Positions 22,201 to 34,200 of a stretch of 64,000 bases of DNA are shown here, one piece after another. The translations under genes were made by a program, and so were the position numbers. Positions within the stretch are counted from its first letter, which is position 1. The number at the start of each line of letters is the position of its first letter. A model generated the notes under the pieces. It ran no database searches. It was given only the letters and a program-made list of their open reading frames with translations, and was not told the origin of the DNA. Origin of the DNA: Orbicella faveolata (lineage: Eukaryota; Cnidaria; Anthozoa; Scleractinia; Merulinidae); assembly GCF_002042975.1 (NCBI RefSeq), contig NW_018149014.1, positions 867,462-931,461 of the forward strand, written 5' to 3'.

Positions 22201-25200
22201 AGAACTATGTGGATAAAAAGGAAATGTCAGTGATTTAATTTAGGACCAAAAACACCGGCATTTCCTTGAAACTTTACACTAAACCACTGTAAAATAAGGT
22301 TTTGATTGTAGGGCTCCAAGCAATCTCATGCCAAGCGTGTGAACATTTTACTCCATCTACCTATGAGTTAAAAGGTCTACGGGCGATAGGAGAATTGCTG
22401 TGACTGCCCCTGGAGTGGACTGGCGCTCGTCTATCGCAGAGTTTAAAGCCAAACTTCGGCTATATTTTGAACAGCCTTTTCTCCATAATCACAGACTTTA
22501 TTCTTCTTTTACGATATTAAACAAATTTTGCTTACTTAGAACATGACCAAACGAGGCGATCTGTCTGTGCTAAAGAACGTGGGATTGTTGTTGAAGTCAA
22601 AACACCTCTTTTTGGTTTTCACCGTGTTTCAGAATCCAGTAAAAAATTTTTAAGCTATGGGCAGTTCACAGACGCAAGGCCTTCCGTAATATATAAACAC
22701 GAAAGACCGTGTCTGACCACATTTCCAAACACCGAGAAGAGAGTTGAAAATACGACGCGCAGCGGAGAGGTTTTGATGAACTTCGAGGTGTTGGTCAAAC
22801 AATGTCTTGAGTGTTTTTCGATCGAAACTAAAACTAAGGAGAAAACGGAGAATTAAAATCGTAAAAAATATTTACCAATTAATATCAGATATCCAAAAAC
22901 CTTTCGCGGCCATGATTTCCTTTGTTTTAACTTGATTAATTTAAGTTTGGGAAAGATATTTCATGCTTTACACCAATATTTCCACAAAATAAAGAATAGC
23001 CCACAACTACACTTACCTCGTAGTAAAGTAACTCCAAATCTTTGTCATCCTCATTGAATGGTCCCAAATGTTTAACAAACTGTTCTACATCGTTCACCAA
23101 CTGTGACCACTCTTGTAACTTGCCTTCGAAGTCTCTTCGATTTAACAGCGCTGTTTCAATCTTGACCATCTTCTCAACTGCCGCACGCAATTCCTGCTGT
23201 TTCGCCAGGACTAGTTTGATGATGCCTTTCATCAGACTCTTAAGATCGGAGACCTGTTGACGAACATTTTCGTCTTCTGCTGAAGTGGACGACAATCGAC
23301 GCGAAACAGCATCTAACTTGTTCTTGAATTTCGTTAGACTCGTAGCGAGGTCCTGCGGCATGGAAAGAAAAGACGTGAACATCGTCAGGGCACTGTTCTG
23401 ACAAGTATCATAAGATGAGGGGAAATAACGCCATTGACGGCGCATCGAAAAATCACCATCCATGTTACTTTTTATTCAGTTTGCTAAATAGAGCGTTTAC
23501 AATGTGCTTCACAAAACAGTTACTATAGAACACCATAAACTGACTAACCTAATATGTCTTGAGTTACATTCGTTAAAACATGTGGTCGAGTGGACTTTGA
23601 AGGCGAGGAAACTTCCCAAACAGTAAACACCGGTAAGAGATCCTCCTTTCGTCAGATTTCACTCGCACATGACTCCACACAACTAAAGACATTCTTGAAG
23701 TTTAATTACTTACTTAACTAATGGTTCGTCAAAAAAGCTCTTCGCCACTAGCAAAGATGAACGTGGTGTGACGACCCAAATAAGGTTGCAAAGCTGACTA
23801 AGCCCATATATAGCTACTGACCTGTAATCGCGTCAATTGCTCCTGGTACCTCGTCAAATCACTGTCCACCACCACTTCCGACACTGCGCTTTCCTCAACT
23901 GACGCTAATCCCTCAAACAATTCGTGAAGCTCGATCTGATTTTTTAACTTCTCGTCGTAAAACTCCTCCTCCTCATCTCCATCGACCACATCACTCTTCC
24001 TTCTTTTACAAACATCATCGCAGCAGTCCACGGTAAGGTAGAGCGATCTCAAAAAAGAGAAATTCTCGGTGAACGCCATGACCTCTTGCTGTCGAGTGCT
24101 TTCCAGGTTTTGTGTTTGTTCCTGAACGCAGCGCTCAAGGACTTCTTGTTTAGACGAAGCTCGCGTTTGGACCTCTTTCCAAAGAGCGTTCACCTCTCGC
24201 AGCCGTTCCTCGAGAATGATGTTTAAACTGGCACTTCCGTGCAGGAAAGTTGGGGACAACAGGTTCATTTGATCCACACGATCCTGTTGTTTCGACATCA
24301 GAACACACAGGGCCTGCAGTAACAAAGGCATAATAACAAATCGTTTTTACATACTAAGTCAAATTATTCCTCGCAGTTTGAATGGTTCTTACTTTTGATC
24401 TATTGTAAGACAGACTTATAGATATGTTATAAGCAAAACGGACAGATTCCATGTTGCCGTGCATCTGCTCAGTAATAGACCACAGAGGACTTCAAAATGT
24501 GGTAAGAACATCAGTGACACACTCGGCTATCGCCTCGCGAGCCACGTTTTTGCTCTTACCACATTTTGTCATCATCTGTGATCAATCACTGAACAGACGC
24601 ACGGCAAAATTGAATCTATTTGTCAAACTGATCACAACAAACACGTCACGCACAAAACAAGAGGTACCTGTACTCGCCTAGGGATTGCTGTTAAGTTAAT
24701 GAAACTCGTTCAAGAAGAAACGCAGAACCCAGCTGATACCATAATGTATTGTACCGTGACAAGGCATTAGAGAGAAAAACTCAGTTAAACCTTAGAATGC
24801 TCATTTGAATCGACATCATAGTGCGGGATCTTCTCTAACGGCTCACGTAACAGAAAGTCGAAACTACAATAAGTGCTTTCCATAATGAGGAAACAAAGTG
24901 AAAAATATTGCCGGATATTAGTGTGAAACTATTCCTTTGAACAAAAAAAGTTAACGTATTGCTGAGATACTTTTATAAAATACAAGAGATACTACGTGCT
25001 CTCTCATAGGTCGATAGGTGTATTTAGATGAGAGTACGTTAACACGGTTGCGACGTTGCAGACTCGCTCGCATTTTTGAGAAATCTTTTACAAAAGCAAT
25101 AGAGTACTTTTTCCGTGTTTACATAGCCTCATCTAAGCACTGGGGGAGGGGGAGGGGGTGTTTGGGAGAACTCTCGAAAAATATCATAAATATCACAGTT

Positions 25201-28200
25201 TCGAATCCTCCGAACCCCTCTCGTGTTTAGATGAGGCTATGTAAACACAGAAAAACTGCTCTATTGCTTAAGTATTAAAGGGGCACTCACCATTTTTAGC
25301 ATGATTTTGGAAATCTTGAAAACATATATCGATCATTGGAAGGTGAACAATAATGATCTATTTTGTAGAGCAGTACTTGACAAGTGATTAAAACCCATTA
25401 GGAAGTGAGGATGGCTAACGATGGTGAGGATGGAAATGGATTGCACTGTACCCCGGCAAGTTCGTTCAAGTTGATATCCCATTCAGGCCATGTTCAGGCC
25501 TAATCAAAATGATTTGGACAGAATGATAAACATGGTGTTAGCTAATACCACCCGGGTTTTCAGTACTTACCACGTGTTTAGCCAACTCATCTTTGACATT
25601 ATCCTCATCTTCCATGTCTGTTGTGATCAATTCCTCAATCGAACGCAACTTGTCCAACAATTTTTCAACTTCTACGAGGAATGCGTCCAAAGACATGTTC
25701 TCGTGTAGCAGGCTTTCAGACTCGTCTAGATCCTTTAATGGGGAGCTCCTATCAACAAGGTCTAACGGCCGGGAGGTGAATAGCTCATAATCAGTGTCTC
25801 TGACTGAGCTTTCAGCAAAACGGAGCCTTTCAGCCTCCTCTGCTTTGCGACGCTCTGATAAAATGGACGCGATTCTGTCATGTGGCTTCTCCGCTTCAAC
25901 GTCTCTTGAGTTATTCTCTAAAGATTGTTCTCCGATATTCAAGAGCCTGTCGAGTTTGTCCATCTCTTCGTTAGGCGCCGAGCTTGTCAAACCTGCTTTA
26001 ACACCGGTTTGACTGGTCGGACTAGGAGATTTCTTTGCTACATTGTCTAAACCATGAGACGAATCAAAATTGCTATCTGTCGTTTTAACTTCGTCAAACT
26101 GAGGAGGTACTTGAGTTTCGGGACCATTGGTTAACACTTCCACGGAATCACTCTTATTGCCTTGGAGGTCAGGTGTCGTATTTCCCTCTGTCGGAGTGGA
26201 TTCAATAACTTCAGCGGGTGTGCTGTGACGCAGGATATCGTCTCCAAGTTCAGAATCAGCAGAAATGTCAAAATTGTCTGGTAACGCATTATCTGTCACG
26301 CTTTTATGAGATGGAAGCGTGACTTCTGTAACGATACTTCTTTCGAGCGATCCACTCTCGTCTTTTAATACTAAATCATTCGACTCATCTTCTGAAACAT
26401 CACCGTTTGTTAAATGATCGACAGTATCACTCGCGTTCGAAACCCCCGAAGAACTTTCCTTGGTGGTAACACTATCACTTTTCGGTACATTGATGTCGTT
26501 CTCTGAAGTGCTCGTGTCCTCGCGAGTGGACGTCTTGTCTGGATCAATAGCAGTTTTAGGAGTGCTCTCACCGTAATAAACATCGAAATCGTCAAAGAAG
26601 AACTCACCAGCTTGCTCAGTAAATCCTTCATTATCCTGACTGCCATCTTCCCCGTTTTCGGCGAATTCCACTTCTGCACGAGTTCCATCCTCGTCAGTTA
26701 CAATCAAAACAGGGACACTGACATCACCTGATTTATCGTCAGTTGTACGTGATGTAGCACGTGAATCATCGTCAAGATCACGTGAGGAGTTTGTATCTTG
26801 GTTTGCATCTGCGCTATGAGTCAAACGAATTCGGTGATACTCGTCGGGTGAAACAGATAGTCCCCCATTTAGGTGAGCATTTTCGTCCGATTCGTCGTTT
26901 ACAAAATGGTCGTCAGAGACGCCGTTTACTTGCACGCCGTTTTCGCCTGGGGCGTGCTCGTTCTCCTTGCGTAAAATCCCTTCAAAAGATTCCATGGAAG
27001 AGACACCACTTTCGGAATCTCCTAAATCAGAATCGCCATTTTCTGCTACATCTTGGTCAGCAGGCTTGGGTACGACAACTTCCACGAAAGCAGACGCTGC
27101 CTCTCTACCTAGGGTTTCACTGTTAACATGGCGCGATGTAAGAGGTGTCCCTTCTTCGAGTGTAGCGATGTCTTGTTGTAATCGTTCCAGCTTCTCTTTA
27201 ATTGCGTCTTTTTCCACGTCAGGAATTTCTGGTAGTAGTGTTTGGCTCTGTTCCTGGATGTTCCTTGCATGACTCTTAATGAATTCTAGCTCTGAATGAA
27301 GATCCTGTGACAGAAAAATTTCCACAGTTTGATGAGTACCTGGCTCAAATATAAGACTTTCGAGTTTGAACTTAACTTATGACAACGCAACCAGATGAAA
27401 ATACCGAAAAAAAAAACACAATAAAAACGACAATATTCCACACACAAGACAAAAATTGAAAATGATTTCCAAAAGTTGTGTTTAAGGGAAAAAAAAATAG
27501 AGAACAAAAGCCTCGATTAGGAAGCTTTGAACATCGAAATAACGCACAAATCAAAGAAACGTACTCAAAAGCCTCTTAATAATTACATAAAGATAGCAAA
27601 ACCACAACAGTACATTACCATAGGCGAACAAATACAGCATGAGATCAACTCGACTAAGGATGTTGATATCTCATATAAACGAACATTTCACGAGAGTTTT
27701 TCAGAGAAGTTCATCAGACTTATAGCCCAGGAGGAAAATAAATTAATGTTCGTAAACCATATTTCCGGCCCAAAAGGTGAATAATTTATGATATCCACTT
27801 GAAGACAATTGTATCCCGATTCACTTGTTATTATTACCACCTAGAGTTATTTCGTTTTCAGACCGTGAAGATCAATTGTCAGTTGGTGTGAAACGTGTTC
27901 TTTAATTACAGAAAATCTAGTTTGTTTAGTTTTAGAAATTGTAATAAATGGAAATACTTCAATGATTTAGATCACATCTGCACTGCATGTTATATTTTCA
28001 TTTCATTAGAATTTTAATGAACGTCACGTACAAGATTCAGAGACATAACAAATTTCGAAAATAAAATAACTGAGAAAAAGATATAAAACACTTCACGTTT
28101 TGCAAACACCTTAAGACTGATCAACAAGTTAGCAAGACTTGCTTTGTGTTACAAACAACCTGGTTTAATTACACTTGCGATTGGCTACAACAAACCTGGG

Positions 28201-31200
28201 TTAAAATGAAATTAGTTTAATTAAAGAAAACAGAAAGCTACAACGTCCGGGATTAAGACATAATCTTCGTTGAACCGATGAAACAATGAAGATAAAATCA
28301 TGATCAAAGGTGGGTAAATATGCATATATACATACTGACTCAAGATACTGTGGTTAAATACTTGACAGAAGAGGCGGTCTTAAGAGAAACATTCAGTGAT
28401 CACGGGTTTTTTTTCTTACGATATTCAATCCTGCAGTATAAAATCTCTTAATTACCAAGCTTGCTCGGGACCGTACTGGGAAAATATCGGCCACAAGATA
28501 TCACTGATTGAGGAAAACATTTCAGTGTAGGAAAAATAAAACTGTGAAAGCGACAGAGAACTTCAGAGCAAAAGCCCTCACAACATGTACTCTTGCATAC
28601 GTTCAAGACTCGGTGTATGAGCCGCAGACTACTACACGGTTGCTGCCTAGCAACAAGCCTCAACCTGATGACGAGGTCACATGGCAACTTCCGCAGTACA
28701 ATCCCAGTTTCTGATTACACTGATTACTGAACAACAGGAATCGGAAACTTGACGAGTAATTCTAGGAGAAGAATCAGCTGAGGTAACAAATTTCCTCTTG
28801 CTGCTCTTTATGCAAAACTTAGAGTACAAGTCGGGATAATTTGATCATCCTTGCGTCCACACAATTTTTCCTGTGTTATGAAATCCTCATTTCTCTTGAA
28901 ATGCAGTTCTACATTTGTTTATTTGTTGTAAGAAGAGTTAGTTACGGATCACTGTTAGGGCTACACTTGGACGGGAAAATATTGTCTAATTTCAAGTTTT
29001 CTATGCTACCCCACCCTTTGAAGATATGAAACTCTAAAAAAACACGTTTCAGAATTTCTAACAAAGCTTAGCTTAGAGATTGTGCAAAAACAAAGTCTGT
29101 TCATGAGCGTTAAAAAGTCTACTAATGAAAGCTATTGCAAAGGTCACTTATATCTCATTGTTTGGAGCTTTTGTCGACCTTGTTCTAATTTCAATTGCTT
29201 TTGAAAGATAATTAGAAACATATATTAAACAGTAAACAAAACCATGGCGAGTATCACAAACAAGTAAATTTTCTGCGCAAAGAGTAAAACGGGTAACTAC
29301 GATTTTATATCATATACAATTACATGCATTGATTTCACAGGGAAATATTAATATTATTATTGTACTTAAGGCGATATTGATCACCGATTTGACAACATAC
29401 AAAGCAGAACAAAAATTAAAACAAATAAAAAGAATCAATTCCATCCGAACTCCTAGCGATTCACATAGAAACAAAGGCAAATACACCCCTTGCACAATGA
29501 ACAAATCGTTGCTCCGATATCAAAGAAAGGATTGCTGTTATAACGAGCTATAAAATATTCTCGAAGCGTGACATAAAATTTAAATACTGGGCATTGACGC
29601 GTGGGAAGTGATGTGTTATGCTAATCAAGTTCATTTTCTCGTAAAAGAATGAGAAAATAATGAAAGAAATAACGCTTTTCTTGAGAAATAACGGCTCTGC
29701 GAGACAGAAAATTGTGAAAAAGACGCATGTCTGTTTTGAATTCTTTTAAAACACTGTGACCCCGAAACTAACTCAGCGTGATATGATAATTGACCAGCCT
29801 CAGTTGAGTAACTTTAACAAGCTGATTTAGTCGCCAGAATCGATCGAGCGCTATATAAATAGGTGAAAAAGAGTTAAAAAATGTTACAATTTTTAAAGCA
29901 ACAATATTTAACTGGTACAAAAAAAGAGATCTTTGTCTTTAAATAGCCACTGTACGATTTTCATAATATTCAATGTTTTTCACAGAATTCAATGTCGATA
30001 ATGTCATTCACAGCTGCTCGCATCTGCTCCCACAGGTCGTATTTAGGTGCCGCGGGGAAATGAATGACTTTCGAAAATCGCAACAGAAAAGTTGAAAACA
30101 AAATCAAAGCCACTTGGCCAGCTTTTTTTTATTCAGACTTACGTGCAAACGTTCCTGTCCTCCTTCGATCGATTCCAAATTGTTGACTCCTCGCAGATTG
30201 GTTTTGAACTGCTCTATCTTCTCGTAACAATCTTTCAGCGCGATTTCGAATTCTACAATGCCGTAGTGTGTCCTCTCGCCGATGCGCTGCCCTCGCTCAT
30301 TCACCAGACTTTGTATCCGATCCAGCCGGTCAGATATGTCATCCATCTGCTTTTGAAGAACCTCTCGTTCGGTCTGATCGCTTAGTTGGCAAACCAATCG
30401 GTCTCCTTGGCTGCGAACGCTCTCGAAGTCTCCCTGTCGAACGTCCAATTCATCGCTGAAAGCCTGGAAGTAAAAATAGTGCAGGTACAAATCTGGACTA
30501 TTGTTCGCCATCACAGTTACTCAGTCATCAAGTTTCGTTTCCATAGTCCTTCCACCTCTATTCTTCTCTCAGGCGACAAAACGCGGTCTGACAACACCGC
30601 AGTTTCATCGTAATTACTGACTGCTAAGACTGTAGTTACTTATCAACCGAAATTAACAATCGCCGTCACGACCGCAATGAACGGCGCGGTAAACACAACT
30701 TTATCCCTCACTCGCCAGTCCTAACTCTGATCTGCTCCTAAGTAACCATATTTTCGACGGCCAAGGATCGTTTAAACGAGAGGAGCTCAACCAGGAAAAC
30801 ATGGCTAACGCAAACGCGCATAAATTAAAGCTACACGCTAATTGATTCAAGTTTGGCGCTGTTCATGGGCAACGCGGCCCGCGGGGAGAGAAATAAAATA
30901 TTAAAGCGAGACTATGACTTATTAAGCAAGGCAAGAGAGATAAAAGGAAGGAAATCTATTCTAAACTCTAAATCGGACGCATTCACTGAAAGACAACTCT
31001 TACCAAGCGAAGCGATACGATCGTATGATGAATAAAGCATTCAGTAGTTTTCAGTGAAATTGAAAATTACAGTGTCCAAACATGTATGAATGGTGTGACT
31101 TCGGAGGCAAAGATTGAAGACATTGAATCTTCTGCTCAGATTTCGACCATGATTGGCGTTCAGTTTTCAGCAAATTAAAAAGAAAAATGGCAAAACGACC

Positions 31201-34200
31201 CTTAATTAACCTGAAGTTAACTGACATTAACCTGTCATCTACGAAACAACTCATTTTGAAATTGCAAGGAGTAGAAAAACAACAAAGGTTCTAGTAACTC
31301 GCGGTGAGCAATCAAAACATGATTTAGCTTAGCAACTGTGAGCTCGTTAACATATAAACTCTCTTTACCAGTTGCTACACATTACATAACTACTAGCTAG
31401 GAGAATATATTCAACTATCAAGACAATTTCTCTTCGGTCATCATCAGTTCTCTAAGCTGCGGGAAAGTCATTTTTTTCGCCGGGCCTGAGATCAACCTCG
31501 TAATTCTCTTCACGTCCAATTCCTATTTGCATCGACTTCATTTATACAACAAAACAGGTACAGATCATTTTGAGAAAGAAACGGTTTTAACAAAAAAGGA
31601 AAAATTAAAACCACGACCAGAGAAATGAATGCATCGTCACACAAGCAACCAGTTGGATTGAAACACCTGTCGATGTTTATTTTAGCCTCCATGATTTATG
31701 CATAAATTGAACAAAATACTCTACAACTGCGACAGTACATCTTGAATAACAATAGCAGCTGTTGTTTGCATACTTCGTTCTACAATTTTAGCGTGAAAGA
31801 CAAGACTGTGTTTTGAGCGTGAGCACAGCGAACGAACGCCGTAAAAGACTGGCTTTGGAGAGCTAGAGGGCACGGATACACCGAGTGAGACTGGGGACAG
31901 GCGCCAAAAACGACAGCGTGGTTTAACTGCTTTCACTATTGGAAAAGCTACGAAAACAGTCAAGTAGGCTCACAAAAAATGTGGTGCTGCGTTTAGTGCA
32001 AAACCACATGATTAGGAATCTTCCAAAGAAAGAACCCGTATTCTTCGTTCTGGAGAAAAACCCCCTAAACCGTGCCGAACTAAAAAACAATTCACCAAAG
32101 GGGGATCTTAGAAAAAAAAAAACTTAACATTTATTTCTTTCATTTTTCTGCCAAGGGAATTTTGTATACAGACTAAAAATTACTTATGTAAACTTATGAA
32201 CAGTGTTACATCTAAGTTGTCGAATTATGGATGTAAATAAAAAATTAGTTGAGCACTCAAGAAACTGAACTTCTCTGAGACGTGGCCGAGACCTTTTTGC
32301 ACATACCCAAATAAATTTTCTAGCCTTTGAAAGCGATGAAAGGCAAATTTTATCACCCTAAATTATAATAGACTACACTCTCTTGTGCACATTATAATTA
32401 GCCAAACGTCGCAAAGAAATAACTAATTCCCAAATAGGTGTTTACCGGGAACGCTTTCAAACCCTTCACTAACCTTCAGCCGTCCAATGTCAGTCTCGTT
32501 TTCACGCAAATCTACTAATTCACGTGCCAAGCGCTCCTCTGCTCTCAGTACCCATTCCAAACAGCTCTTGAGCCCGCATTCAAACTCGTGCCAGTCCACG
32601 GACGATTTCAACATCTCCTCCTGTCTCCTCTGAAGACGTTCTTTGACGAGGAGAAACCGCTGATCGAGCGAAATCAATTTGACCTTGGCTTTGTCAACGT
32701 CTGCTGGAGGAAACACTCTTAGGACATCACTGGCTCTGTCTTTGACGTCGCGAATGATCGACTCTTGGATGTCCAGGTTGTCTGACAACATCTGTAACAG
32801 TAACAAATAATTCAGTAAATGAGTTGATATGATATTAAGGTAGCCATGACGTCCCCCACTCTTCCTGGCTGGAACTTTTCACTTTGTTTATGCAAACATT
32901 TTTCGTCATTTTTTCTTTTTCTTCTCTGTTTTTCTTTCCTTTTTTCTTTTTAACTTTTTTCAGAGTTTTGCTTTTGTTTTGTTTTATTTGCTTTTTGTTT
33001 TCCTTGAAATGCGTTACTATTTACTCCACTTTATAAACGTAACCTATATTCTTGTGTGATTCCTATGGGAATATCAAACTTTCAAAACAAAACGCAAGAA
33101 AATCACAATCTCCTTTTGGTAACATTGTATCATCTGATCATCATTTCGAATCCGTCAGTAGGCACACAGGGCCACACACTGTACGACTCCATGATCGCAA
33201 ATATGAGAATACCCAGTTTTGATTGATTTAAAAACCAATTCAACCTGCAAGCAGCACAAGTTCAGCTGCAGAAACATTCCCCGCACCGGGCACTGGTTAT
33301 GTTGCTTTGCTTTGAAAGCTGATTGGCTTATCATACCATACGCGTCGGTAATGATTCAGAGCAACAACTTTGGTGAGTTAAGGCAATGTCCACACTACGC
33401 CGAGGAATTTTATTTCTACGGTTTGGCCTACCGTCCACACTAATCCGTCGCGAAAACGGAGCTTTTCGAAAACGCCCCTCAAAACGGAGGAATTTAAAAA
33501 CGCCGGCTTTTCATTTTCGTGTGGACGGAAAACAGTTTGAAAAAGGAGCTTTTCGAAAAATATGGCGTCACGACAATCATATGACTTGCCTGACCGAGTT
33601 TTCCTCAAACACAAATCCAAAATGGACGGTGATTGTTGCGTTTTTAAATTCCTCCCGCGTAGTGTAGACGGGAAACATTTGATGCGTTTTCAGAGTGAAA
33701 CCTCCGTTTTCAAATTTCTCTGGCGTAGTGTTGCCGGGGCCCAAGACAACAAACTGTAAGAATTTTTCGCGGCGTAGATTCTGACAAGAAAAGTGACAAA
33801 CTCTGACCTGATGTGTCTCTCGGCGATCTTCTAATTCTCCATCATCTAGAGACTGAAAATCCAAAGACTTTTCGATCATGGCCAAATTACGGAAACAAGC
33901 ATCCATGTCACTCTGAAATTCCTGCCATCTCCACAGTGTCTCCTCGAACTCCTCTTCCTTCTCTGCCACATGACCTTCAAGGTTTTCACACTTGGCTTTG
34001 AGTGTGACTAGTTGCTCACCGAGTTCCTCGCTTTCTCTGGACGAGACGGAGCTCATTAGCTCTTGACATCTACTGCTGAGGTCCTCAACGGATCCTTGGA
34101 GGTCGGAAACTTCTTTGCTGATAGACTTCAAGAAGAAAATAAACCAGATTAATCTTAGTCAGTCCTTGGAGGTGCGGTGGCCTAACATGGCGCTGGACTC

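Noticed and set aside
29986-30053. Minus-strand frame YDLWEQMRAAVNDII... ending in a stop, possible alternative last exon after exon 21
   Set aside because: The only nearby AG acceptor puts it out of phase with exon 21, and the frame is short. It would need transcript support.
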